Origin: an uncultured Fodinibius sp.
Lineage (GTDB): Bacteria; Bacteroidota; Rhodothermia; Balneolales; Balneolaceae
NCBI GenBank assembly: GCA_913056455.1
Contig: CAJXMJ010000002.1
Span: 1-64,000, forward strand
Direction: 5' to 3'
Length of the DNA: 64,000 nucleotides
Shown: positions 55,927 through 64,000 of the stretch, piece by piece
Numbering within the stretch: the stretch's first letter is position 1
Layout of the letters: each line of letters starts with the position of its first letter
Notes under the pieces: generated by a model
Told to the model about the DNA's origin: nothing
Databases searched by the model: none
The model's input: only the letters and a program-made list of their open reading frames with translations
Program-made: the position numbers and the translations under genes

Positions 55927-58785
55927 TTAAGAGGCCGTAACCGCCTGTTTATCCTCTCGATCAAACTCCTCTTTCAGATATTGCCCCGTATAACTTTCAT
56001 CCATCTTGGCGACCTCCTCTGGAGTTCCTTCGGCAATAATCTCACCACCACCAATCCCACCTTCGGGTCCCAGGTCGATGATCCAATCTGCTGCTTTAAT
56101 GAGATCGAGATTGTGCTCTATCACAATCACGGTATTTCCTTTGTCCACCAGCTGCTGCACCACATCAACAAGCATGCGAACATCCTGGAAGTGCAATCCG
56201 GTTGTGGGTTCATCCAAAATATATAGCGTATCACCTGTACCCACTTTGGCAAGCTCTCGAGCAAGTTTAATACGCTGCGCTTCACCGCCACTCAGCGTGG
56301 TACTGGGCTGACCCAATCGCAGATAGCCGAGACCAACATCAACAAGCGTACCCAAAATACGATTGATAGCGGGCACTGAATCAAAGAAGTCATGAGCTTC
56401 ATTCACCGACATATTTAATACATCAGATATATTTTTACCCTTATAATAAATTTCAAGGGTCTCCCGGTTATAGCGTTTGCCATTGCAAGTTTCGCAATCT
56501 ACGTACACATCCGGCAGAAAGTTCATCTCAATTTTTCGAACGCCGTCTCCATTACAAGCTTCGCAGCGACCGCCCTTTACATTAAATGAAAATCGCCCTT
56601 GGTCGTAACCGCGTATTTTGGATTCCGGGAGCTCCGCAAAAAGCTTGCGAATATGATCAAAAACCTTGGTATAGGTGCCGGGATTTGAGCGGGGGGTTCG
56701 TCCGATCGGACTCTGATCCACCGAAATAATCTTATCCAAATTATCAATGCCGTGCACTTCATCAAACGGCAGTGGCACTGATTTCGAGTTATAAAACTCC
56801 GACGAAAGAATGGGCTCCAGCGTCTGGTTGATCAGGGAACTCTTTCCGCTGCCACTTACACCCGTTACGCAAATAAATTTACCAAGCGGGATATCAACAT
56901 CTATATCCTTGAGATTATGTCCACGTACTCCTTCCAGCCGAACCGACTTACCATTACCATCACGCCGTTCATCTGGATAAGGAACAACCTCCTCATCTTT
57001 TAAAAACTTGGCTGTCATTGAATCCGGATCGAGATCTTCGGGCTGTCCTTCGGTAACAATTTCTCCACCATATTCACCGGCCCCGGGTCCCATATCGATT
57101 ACGTAATCCGCAGACTCAATGGTTTCGCGGTCATGTTCTACCACGATCACACTATTTCCCAGATCACGAAGCGTCTCAAGCGAATTGATCAGTTTGATAT
57201 TATCTCGCTGATGAAGGCCAATACTGGGCTCATCCAAAATATAGAGCACGCCTACCAGCTGCGTACCAATCTGGGTAGCTAAACGGATGCGCTGTGCTTC
57301 GCCCCCACTAAGCGACTGCGCTTCACGATCCAGCGTCAAATAATTCAGGCCAACATTAAGTAGAAAGTCCACGCGATCCCGCACTTCTTTTAATACCTGA
57401 CTGCCTATCTTTTGCTGCCGTTCGGTGAGATCAAGATTATTAATTGTATTCCGAAGTGTAGTAATATCCATTTGCACCAGCTCATCGATCGTATATCCAT
57501 CAATACGATATGAAAGTGCCTCTTTATTGAGCCGACCACCACCGCATTCGGGGCAGTCAATCTTGCTCATAAAGGCCTTCGCCTTGTCACGCTGTTTGTT
57601 AGAATTGCTCTCCTCGTACTTTTCGTAAATCATATTACGCAATCCCTTAAAGGAGTGCTTATAGGTGACGTTATCATCACGGAAATCATAACTGACGTCA
57701 TACTTAGTATCTCCTCCCCCCTCAAAAAGCAGATCCAACTGCTCCTCGGTAAACTCTTTGATCGGCGTTTCAAAATCGAGTCCCACCGAATCGAGCACCG
57801 CTTTTATCTGTTTAAAGGCAAAAATATCGCGGGGTTCTCCAAGATACCGAATGGCTCCCTCCTCAATGGTCTGTTCTTTATTGGGAATCACCAAATCGCG
57901 ATTTACATCATAGGTATAGCCCAAGCCGTCGCAATGCTGGCAGGCTCCATAGGGAGAGTTAAAGGAAAACATATTAGGAGCAGGATCCTCGTATGCCAAT
58001 CCACTTTCGGGATCAAAAAGATTCTGTGAATACAGATGATCCTTGAATTCCACCTCTCCATCCTCTTCCTGAGGCACAGCCAAAATCACATTCCCCTCGG
58101 CCATCTCCAGCGCCAGCCGTACGCTTTCAGCGATGCGCTTTTCACTTTTTTCGTTGATCACAAACCGGTCGACCACTACTTCAATATCGTGCTTCTCATA
58201 GCGTTCCACCTTCATATCCTCTTCCAGGTCCATAAATTCTCCATCCACTCGAACCTGTACAAATCCCTGCTTCATCGTCTGCTCAAATAACTCCCGATAG
58301 TGGCCTTTTCGTCCTCTTACCACGGGTGCCAAGCAATAAGCTTTCGTACCTTCAGGCATATCCATAATCGTAGACACCACCTGATCCGCCGTCTGCTTTT
58401 CCATCTTGTTTCCCGATTTCCACGAATACGGTACCCCAACGCGGGCATAGAGCAAACGCAGGAAATCGTATATCTCGGTAACAGTGCCTACTGTTGACCG
58501 CGGATTTCGGTTAGTCGTTTTCTGATCAATAGAGATTACGGGGGAAAGTCCGTCTATAAAATCGACCTCAGGCCGTTCCATCATCCCCAAAAATTGTCGG
58601 GCATAAGCGGAAAGCGATTCCAAAAATCGACGCTGACCTTCCGCATAAATGGTATCAAAAGCCAGCGATGATTTCCCCGAACCGGAAATACCGGTAATAA
58701 CGACAAGCTCTTCGCGGGGTATATTAACATCTAAGTTTTGCAGATTGTGTTCGCGCGCGCCACGGATAACTATATTTTCTCGCAA
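55927..58785 (-). CDS. uvrA: Excinuclease ABC subunit A
   Basis: The protein has 952 residues, full length. Translation must begin at the TTG at 58785, because the conserved start ([14 protein letters not shown]) follows it and an in-frame stop lies eight codons upstream. Two ATPase halves are present, with Walker A motifs [13 protein letters not shown] and [13 protein letters not shown] and signatures [12 protein letters not shown] and [12 protein letters not shown]. Zinc-finger cysteines are in [25 protein letters not shown] and CETCNGKRY. It recognises bulky DNA lesions and loads UvrB for nucleotide-excision repair. No classic ribosome site precedes the TTG. Confidence 0.96.
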   Translation of the reverse strand: MRENIVIRGAREHNLQNLDVNIPREELVVITGISGSGKSSLAFDTIYAEGQRRFLESLSAYARQFLGMMERPEVDFIDGLSPVISIDQKTTNRNPRSTVGTVTEIYDFLRLLYARVGVPYSWKSGNKMEKQTADQVVSTIMDMPEGTKAYCLAPVVRGRKGHYRELFEQTMKQGFVQVRVDGEFMDLEEDMKVERYEKHDIEVVVDRFVINEKSEKRIAESVRLALEMAEGNVILAVPQEEDGEVEFKDHLYSQNLFDPESGLAYEDPAPNMFSFNSPYGACQHCDGLGYTYDVNRDLVIPNKEQTIEEGAIRYLGEPRDIFAFKQIKAVLDSVGLDFETPIKEFTEEQLDLLFEGGGDTKYDVSYDFRDDNVTYKHSFKGLRNMIYEKYEESNSNKQRDKAKAFMSKIDCPECGGGRLNKEALSYRIDGYTIDELVQMDITTLRNTINNLDLTERQQKIGSQVLKEVRDRVDFLLNVGLNYLTLDREAQSLSGGEAQRIRLATQIGTQLVGVLYILDEPSIGLHQRDNIKLINSLETLRDLGNSVIVVEHDRETIESADYVIDMGPGAGEYGGEIVTEGQPEDLDPDSMTAKFLKDEEVVPYPDERRDGNGKSVRLEGVRGHNLKDIDVDIPLGKFICVTGVSGSGKSSLINQTLEPILSSEFYNSKSVPLPFDEVHGIDNLDKIISVDQSPIGRTPRSNPGTYTKVFDHIRKLFAELPESKIRGYDQGRFSFNVKGGRCEACNGDGVRKIEMNFLPDVYVDCETCNGKRYNRETLEIYYKGKNISDVLNMSVNEAHDFFDSVPAINRILGTLVDVGLGYLRLGQPSTTLSGGEAQRIKLARELAKVGTGDTLYILDEPTTGLHFQDVRMLVDVVQQLVDKGNTVIVIEHNLDLIKAADWIIDLGPEGGIGGGEIIAEGTPEEVAKMDESYTGQYLKEEFDREDKQAVTAS

Positions 58786-58926
58786 AGGTAATCCAGATTT
58801 TATGATTCAATAAAACTTTAAAAGATAAGGATAAATCGTATCTTTTGAAGCCTATATTTAAAACTGATTTTCGGTCTTGAAAACCAGTGTAGATAACGGG
58901 AAACACCGTCATTTCATTCAATAACC

Positions 58927-59580
58927 ATGGAGCAACTTTCTATCGATTTAGCATCTCTTTTTAAATTCTGTTTTCAGCAGTACAAATCGTATGCATCTTT
59001 TATTATTGGGGCAGCCCTTACATTTATTGTTTTAGCCGTAATTCCACAGGTCTATTTTATGATGCGCGCTCCCGAGACCCCCACCGTAGAAACGCAATTT
59101 ATTTCCTTTTTATTAACCGCAGTGCAAATCTTCTTAAGTCTCGGCTTTACCAAGCTAATGCTTCTGCTCGTGCAGGATGCCCCTGTTAGCGTTGCCGATA
59201 TGTTTAACAACTTCCGTATCTTTTTCAGCTATTTTGTTGCCAGTTTTATTTACGGCCTGGCGGTTTCTGTGGGATTACTTCTGCTCGTACTTCCAGGCAT
59301 CTGGATCGCTATCCGATTTCAGTTTTTTCCCTATTTTATCATCGAGAATGGCGACTCATCATTTACTGCCCTCCAGAAAAGTTTTAATTTGTCACAAGAC
59401 CTTCTCCTAGAACTCTTTGTATTCGGAGTTGCAGTGGTATTTCTAAATCTTATCGGGGCCCTGCTGTTTGGAATAGGTATCATTTTCACCTATCCCCTGA
59501 CAACCATGGCTACTGCTGTCATCTATAGGAGCTTAATCGAAGAATCAGAGACTATCCCTGCCAACTCCTACCAACCCTGA
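58927..59580 (+). CDS. Multi-pass membrane protein of unknown function
   Basis: The protein has 217 residues with about five membrane segments. The layout resembles DUF975/GlpM-type domains often found in poorly characterised membrane proteins: a loop with NFRIFFSYFVASFIYG, a central LLLVLPGIWIAIRFQFFPYFIIENG and a helix ALQKSFNLSQDLLLELF. The segment GIWIAIRFQFFPYFIIE recurs in such families. No reaction is known. It diverges from uvrA across 141 bases. Confidence 0.65.
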   Translation: MEQLSIDLASLFKFCFQQYKSYASFIIGAALTFIVLAVIPQVYFMMRAPETPTVETQFISFLLTAVQIFLSLGFTKLMLLLVQDAPVSVADMFNNFRIFFSYFVASFIYGLAVSVGLLLLVLPGIWIAIRFQFFPYFIIENGDSSFTALQKSFNLSQDLLLELFVFGVAVVFLNLIGALLFGIGIIFTYPLTTMATAVIYRSLIEESETIPANSYQP

Positions 59581-59671
59581 TCAGGGATCTTACTGCAAAG
59601 GAACATAGATTAGCATTCAGGGTTAAAGTATGTCACACAATTTAATCCCAAAAGAGCAGTAACGTTTTACT

Positions 59672-60721
59672 ATGCCAAAGATCGTCTGGAAGGCCATCAT
59701 TATAATAGGTATTGCCACACTTTTAGCCTCATGTAAAACATCAGAACCTGCAGAATCGACCAAAGACTATTTATTTCCCTATTTGGAAAATCAGCAAGTA
59801 GGTTTTTTGGATACTACTCTTAATAAAAAAATTGATCCCCAATTTAAATTTGTCGACAACAAAACTTGGCCCTATACCTTCTCTGAGGGATTAGCAGCCG
59901 TCAATTTTATGGGAACGATCGGCTATATCGACCGCCAAGGAAATATCGCAATTGAACCAAAATTTGATCATGCCCAAAATTTCAAAAATGGCACTGCTTT
60001 AGTCCGTAATAATGGACAGTACGGATTTATCGACCGAGATGGCGAATATATTATTGAGCCCAAATTCAAAAATGCGGGAATATTCAACAATGGTCTGGCC
60101 CCTGTACAGACACAGAAGAAAGGCAGCTGGGGATATGTCGATCACGATGGAAATTTTCAAATCCGGCCACAGTTCGAAAAGGCCACCCCGTTCACTGAAG
60201 GGCTGGCTCGTGTTCGAACATCAGAACACAAAGAGTGGGGATATATCAATCCCTCAGGTGAAATGGTAATACCTGCAAAATACCAGCGGGCTAAATCATT
60301 CTCAGAAGGATTAGCTCCTGTACAACTGGGATATAAACAGTGGGGATACATTAATAAAAACGGTGCCGTTATCATCGATTCAAAATTTTTGAAAGCCGAA
60401 CCCTTTTCTGAGGGAAAAGCAGTCATCGCTATGCCTGTTGATAACCAGAACCTGGAACAGAAAAAATACGGTTATATTAATAGACAAGGAGAAATCATTA
60501 TTGAGCCCACCTATGAAAAGGCTTTTTCATTTCAAGAAGGACGAGCAAAAATTAAAATTAACGGCAAGTTTGGATTTATTAATAAACGCGGCCAACTAAT
60601 TGCAGATCCCATCTACGATAACGCCTGGGACTTCAAGGGCGGTTTTGCCATGGTTAAACTTGGAGGGAAATACGGTTATATCAATAAAAACGGTGTTTTT
60701 GCACTGGAACCAATCAGCTAA
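59672..60721 (+). CDS. WG-repeat lipoprotein
   Basis: The protein has 349 residues. The lipoprotein signal (IIIIGIATLLASC) gives lipidated Cys21. From about residue 35 to the end it is built of about 8-10 WG/KWG repeats, each with a pattern like WGYINKNGAVIIDSKFLKAE followed by FSEGLAPV, joined by short variations such as YGFIDRDGEYIIEPKF. Such repeats form a beta-propeller-like or elongated surface. Function is unknown, most probably binding. It should sit on the outer surface or in the periplasm. Confidence 0.85.
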   Translation: MPKIVWKAIIIIGIATLLASCKTSEPAESTKDYLFPYLENQQVGFLDTTLNKKIDPQFKFVDNKTWPYTFSEGLAAVNFMGTIGYIDRQGNIAIEPKFDHAQNFKNGTALVRNNGQYGFIDRDGEYIIEPKFKNAGIFNNGLAPVQTQKKGSWGYVDHDGNFQIRPQFEKATPFTEGLARVRTSEHKEWGYINPSGEMVIPAKYQRAKSFSEGLAPVQLGYKQWGYINKNGAVIIDSKFLKAEPFSEGKAVIAMPVDNQNLEQKKYGYINRQGEIIIEPTYEKAFSFQEGRAKIKINGKFGFINKRGQLIADPIYDNAWDFKGGFAMVKLGGKYGYINKNGVFALEPIS

Positions 60722-60843
60722 AACTTTGGTTTATTCGTGTCACAACTTTTAACACCCTATTACTTCTGATAATTGCTCCTATCCGTAATTTTCGGTAATC
60801 TTAGAGGTTTTATCAGAAAGGACAAAAAATCGCTCAAGCTTTA

Positions 60844-62226
60844 ATGTATTCCAAAAAATCAGTGGCTTCTGAAGTAGCAAATCCCAAAGACTGGTCTCCC
60901 CAATCCTGGAAGCAATTTCCAGTTAAACAGCTTCCAACATATCCGGATCAAGCAGCACTGGAGCAAGCCTATAATGAATTACAAAACAACCCTCCCCTGA
61001 TTACCTCTTGGGAGGTTGAAGCACTGAAGAAAAAGCTGGCTGATGTAAGTGCCGGAAATAGCTTCTTACTGCAGGGCGGCGACTGTGCCGAAAGTTTTGC
61101 GGACTGTAAGTCCCCAAAAATTGTAAACCTGCTCAAGGTTTTATTGCAGATGAGCTTCATTCTGATTCATGAAATGGAGACCTCCGTCATCCGGGTAGGA
61201 CGTATTGCAGGGCAATATGCGAAACCGCGATCGCGAGATTACGAAATCGTTGACGGAGAAAAAATCCATAACTACCGCGGTGATCTGATCAACAGTATTA
61301 CCCCAACCGAAGAAGCACGTAAGCCCGATCCCAAACGATTAATTGAAGGATACAATAAGGCGGCACTTACGCTTAATTTCTTGCGAGCACTATCGGATGA
61401 AGGATTTGCTGACTTGCATCACCCCGAATATTGGGAGCTCGACTTCATGAAAGAAAACGAGTACTACAAAGAGTACGAGGCGATGGTAAACTCCATACAG
61501 AAAGCAGTTAATTTTATGGAGACCATTACCCCCAATGAATTTAGTACGACTCAAAAAATTAATATTTACACCTCGCATGAGGGATTGAATTTATATTACG
61601 ATTCGGCTCAAACACAACAGGTTCCTCGTCGTGAGGGTTGGTATAACCTGAGTGCCCATATGGTTTGGCTTGGAAACAGAACACGCGATCTGGGGGGTGC
61701 CCATGTAGAATACCTGCGCGGCATTCGCAATCCAATTGGCATAAAAGTTGGTCCAAACTATGATCTGGATCATACCATGAAATTGATCGAACGGCTGAAT
61801 CCGATCCACGAGCAGGGAAAAATTGTACTCATTACCCGCTTTGGAAAAGACGAGGTGGAAAACGGGCTTCCCGATCTTATCAAGAACATTAAACATGAGG
61901 GTATGCCGGTCGTTTGGAGCTGTGACCCTATGCACGGTAATACATTCAAGACAGATGAAGACGTCAAAACTCGTAATTTTGATGCCATTGTTTCTGAGAT
62001 CCGCAAGACCTTTGCCATCCATCGCGATTTGGGCAGCTATCTCGGAGGGGTTCACCTCGAACTTACCGGTGATAATGTTACCGAATGTGTGGGCGGCGCT
62101 AATGGTCTGCACGAGGGACAGCTTCACAAAAATTACGAGACTTACTGCGATCCGCGCCTTAATTATCAGCAGAGTTTAGAGATAGCATTCCTTATCGCCA
62201 AGGAGTGGAATCAGAGCTACGGATAG
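60844..62226 (+). CDS. DAHP synthase, class II
   Basis: The protein has 460 residues. It begins with WSPQSWKQFPVKQLPTYPD, a class II hallmark, and carries FLLQGGDCAESFADC (metal-ligand Cys), RVGRIAGQYAKPRS and late HLELTGDNVTEC. It condenses phosphoenolpyruvate with erythrose 4-phosphate, the first step of the shikimate pathway. This form is the plant/Mycobacterium-like one and is unrelated in sequence to AroG/AroF/AroH. It appears to stand alone. Confidence 0.94.
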   Translation: MYSKKSVASEVANPKDWSPQSWKQFPVKQLPTYPDQAALEQAYNELQNNPPLITSWEVEALKKKLADVSAGNSFLLQGGDCAESFADCKSPKIVNLLKVLLQMSFILIHEMETSVIRVGRIAGQYAKPRSRDYEIVDGEKIHNYRGDLINSITPTEEARKPDPKRLIEGYNKAALTLNFLRALSDEGFADLHHPEYWELDFMKENEYYKEYEAMVNSIQKAVNFMETITPNEFSTTQKINIYTSHEGLNLYYDSAQTQQVPRREGWYNLSAHMVWLGNRTRDLGGAHVEYLRGIRNPIGIKVGPNYDLDHTMKLIERLNPIHEQGKIVLITRFGKDEVENGLPDLIKNIKHEGMPVVWSCDPMHGNTFKTDEDVKTRNFDAIVSEIRKTFAIHRDLGSYLGGVHLELTGDNVTECVGGANGLHEGQLHKNYETYCDPRLNYQQSLEIAFLIAKEWNQSYG

Positions 62227-62500
62227 GCTCTTACTATGAATAAATAGTTATTCCGATTTATTCATAGAAAGAATATCCAAAAGCATTCTGCCACAAATAC
62301 AGCGGAGCTGACGGTTTGACCAACCATGCAGTGACATTTTTTTCTTACCTGCTGACACCTCTGAAATTTTCGCGCCCTATCTATGGCTGAATGACAGGCT
62401 TTTGCTTTTTAAAGGCCATTGGTACAGCTCTTGCAGCCATAAAAGTGAGTTTGAACAAAACAAATATTCCCAATATAAATTCACTTACGAGGTGTTTATT
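62227..62500. other. Upstream region of the Hsp20 gene
   Basis: These 274 bases hold no clear gene. The frame entering Hsp20 is open back to 62402, but the protein start at 62501 has a proper ribosome site and conserved sequence. A possible -35/-10 pair (CTGACA at 62352 and a T/A-rich box 17 bases later) is too weak to claim. Confidence 0.35.
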
Positions 62501-62929
62501 ATGACTTTAATGAGATATTCCAAACCCGGTAAAAATGCATTAGACAAAAACTTTTCAGACATCATGGATGAATTTTTCAATGATGTCGTAAATGATCGGC
62601 GCGGTAATTTTATCCCCAGCATTGATATTTCTGAAACTGACAATCAGTTTCAAATATCTGCTGAACTTCCAGGTATGAATAAAGAAGATATTGATATCAG
62701 CCTGGAAAACGGACGACTTGCCATTAGCGGTAAGCGTAGTTTCGAAAATGAAGAGAAGGGCAAAACATTTCATCGCGTCGAAACAAAATATGGCTCTTTC
62801 GAGCGCTCTTTCCAATTGCCGGACAATGTTGATGAGGAAAGTATTTCAGCAACTTATGAAAACGGATTGTTGAACATCAGCATTGACAAGAGCGAAGACA
62901 AAGTGAAGAAACAAATTGAAATTAGCTAA
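62501..62929 (+). CDS. Small heat-shock protein (Hsp20/alpha-crystallin)
   Basis: The protein has 142 residues from the ATG at 62501, chosen because GAGG lies 9 bases upstream and the sequence before it is not conserved-looking. The alpha-crystallin domain is complete: IPSIDISETDNQFQISAELP, GMNKEDIDISLENGRLAISG, VETKYGSFERSFQLPDNVD and ENGLLNISI. It should form oligomers and hold unfolded proteins during heat stress. An HtrA-type protease gene follows, separated by a terminator. Confidence 0.93.
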   Translation: MTLMRYSKPGKNALDKNFSDIMDEFFNDVVNDRRGNFIPSIDISETDNQFQISAELPGMNKEDIDISLENGRLAISGKRSFENEEKGKTFHRVETKYGSFERSFQLPDNVDEESISATYENGLLNISIDKSEDKVKKQIEIS

Positions 62930-62955
62930 CCTCAGCTAATAAATGATTCCCAATC

Positions 62956-62998
62956 CGCGGGAGTTGCCATGAACCGCAGCTCCCGCTTCTTTTTTTTA
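62956..62998 (+). terminator. Terminator after the Hsp20 gene
   Basis: GCGGGAGTTGC and GCAGCTCCCGC form a stem with one mismatch, followed by TTCTTTTTTTT. It lies about 27 bases past the stop. Confidence 0.85.
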
Positions 62999-63087
62999 AT
63001 CAATAGCACAATAATTTCCTACTCTCGGATGTTTATTGAACTGTCAGAAATTCAAAATTATTAATCTCGATCTAAACTGAGTTCATT

Positions 63088-64000
63088 ATGGAAAAAATTC
63101 GTTCCTCTAATTTGCTATGGGCTTTTGCAGCTGTATTGATTGTCGGTTTTTATACCGTTGATATGCCGACAAACAATGCATCGGTGCTTTCGTTGCCTGA
63201 TTTTTCCTCCGATAAAAAAGTAACCCAATCGGAGAAAGCTCCATCAAGAACCATTGGCGAGCTGAATGATGCTATTGTTGAAATCGCTGATAAATCAAAG
63301 CAAGCGGTAGTAACAGTCAAAGTAACGCAAAAGGTTGAAGCGCGACCAAGTCCATTAAGCCAATTTTTCGGTAATCCGCGTCAAGAACCCCGGGAGTATC
63401 AGCGGCGCGGGCACGGCTCCGGCGTTATTGTTTCTAAAGATGGATATATTCTAACGAATAACCATGTTGTAGAAAACGCCAGTGAAATTGAAGTAACACT
63501 TTTTAATGACAAGAGTGCTGATGCCGAAATTATCGGCACTGATCCATTAACGGATATTGCTGTAATAAAAATTGACAAATCCGATCTAAATGTCATTAAG
63601 CTTGGCAGCAGTAAAGATCTGCGAGTAGGCGAAATGGTACTTGCTATCGGTAGTCCATTAGAAGCAAACCTTGCCCACTCCGTTTCGATGGGAATCGTTT
63701 CTGCCAAAGGTCGTTCTATTGGCATATTGCAACAGAGCGGCGGGTATGAAAACTTTATTCAGACTGACGCCGCCATTAATCCCGGCAACTCCGGCGGTCC
63801 TCTTGTGAACATGGATGGTGAATTGGTTGGTGTAAATTCTGCTATTGCATCACGATCAGGCGGAAGTGACGGCATCGGCTTTGCCGTACCAGCAGATATC
63901 GCCAAGCGTGTTATGAAATCCATCATCGAAAATGGACGTGTGGTCCGTGGTTTTCTTGGCATAACCTCAGGTGGAGAAGTAGATGCCACCATGGCACGGG
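63088..64000 (+). CDS. HtrA/DegP-type periplasmic serine protease (partial, runs off the window)
   Basis: The protein opens at ATG 63088 with a signal anchor (NLLWAFAAVLIVGFYTVD) and is open to the window end (304 codons). The trypsin-like domain has all three catalytic residues: His126 in LTNNHVVEN, Asp156 in DPLTDIAVIKID and Ser235 in INPGNSGGPLVNM. The PDZ domains lie beyond the window. It should degrade or refold damaged envelope proteins. Its position after Hsp20 fits stress protein quality control, though a terminator separates them. Confidence 0.93.
   Translation, partial: MEKIRSSNLLWAFAAVLIVGFYTVDMPTNNASVLSLPDFSSDKKVTQSEKAPSRTIGELNDAIVEIADKSKQAVVTVKVTQKVEARPSPLSQFFGNPRQEPREYQRRGHGSGVIVSKDGYILTNNHVVENASEIEVTLFNDKSADAEIIGTDPLTDIAVIKIDKSDLNVIKLGSSKDLRVGEMVLAIGSPLEANLAHSVSMGIVSAKGRSIGILQQSGGYENFIQTDAAINPGNSGGPLVNMDGELVGVNSAIASRSGGSDGIGFAVPADIAKRVMKSIIENGRVVRGFLGITSGGEVDATMAR

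Noticed and set aside
61591-62127. A 178-residue minus-strand open frame inside the DAHP synthase gene.
   Set aside because: It is antisense to conserved active-site coding sequence and has no domain; a shadow frame.
62352-62385. A heat-shock-type promoter before the Hsp20 gene.
   Set aside because: The boxes do not match a known sigma-32-type consensus with proper spacing.

Overview
The window looks like chromosomal DNA of a member of the Bacteroidota/Rhodothermota/Balneolota assemblage, most likely a Balneolales-type marine or halophilic bacterium. This is inferred from AT-rich intergenic DNA, moderately acidic proteins, a TPR-CHAT protein, a membrane SpoIIE phosphatase plus STAS protein, DUF1015 next to serC, a WG-repeat lipoprotein, class II DAHP synthase, a TetR-ABC1 kinase pair and a solitary GroES-like protein. 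Genus assignment is not possible by eye. Nearly all of the window is ordinary housekeeping chromosome. There is no prophage, integrase, insertion sequence, CRISPR array or rRNA.

Layout. 1-6.4 kb: the tail of an unknown gene, an exported TPR-CHAT (caspase-like) protein, a convergent membrane TPR protein, then a GH3 beta-N-acetylhexosaminidase and a DinB-fold protein as a pair. 6.5-6.9 kb: a decayed umuD/LexA-type gene in what looks like empty DNA. 7-20 kb: TetR-ABC1 kinase operon, hflKC, a membrane SpoIIE phosphatase, bacilliredoxin, Mn-type SOD, a transhydrogenase-like flavoprotein, DUF429, aspS and a NarL-type response regulator. 20-32 kb: an M23-like protein, tRNA-Met, the run proS/PAP2-like/nnr/vanZ/tonB, Nudix-DUF1844, DUF1015-serC, rhomboid, tRNA-Thr, rlpA and crtI. 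33-41 kb: pccB coupled to a very acidic unknown protein, a CcmA-like ATPase, a Tat-exported metallo-beta-lactamase-fold protein with a small zinc-ribbon protein, a GroES-like protein, an SDR and several poorly known proteins. 41.4-44.3 kb: the least ordinary stretch. It holds a 52-residue zinc-ribbon membrane protein, a run of hairpins ending in an intrinsic terminator with no gene to explain them, and a transmembrane OB-fold/kelch protein with a winged-helix-like cytoplasmic tail. 44.5-64 kb: tRNA-Pro, mce, serA, engB-purF, mscS, tRNA-Gly, purA, a STAS protein, secDF, uvrA, a WG-repeat lipoprotein, DAHP synthase, Hsp20 and the start of an HtrA protease.

Systems that join up. serA and serC give serine synthesis. 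pccB and mce belong to the propionyl-CoA to methylmalonyl-CoA route. purA and purF are purine genes. The SpoIIE phosphatase and STAS protein are possible halves of a partner-switching circuit. SOD, bacilliredoxin and the transhydrogenase form a redox neighbourhood. No clearly new multi-gene defence or mobile system was found. The best leads are the hairpin run at 41662-41845, the transmembrane kelch/winged-helix protein beside it, the umuD relic, and the periplasmic-looking CHAT protein. Three genes too small for routine calling or broken were found by reading: 36923-37093, 41379-41537 and 6521-6909.
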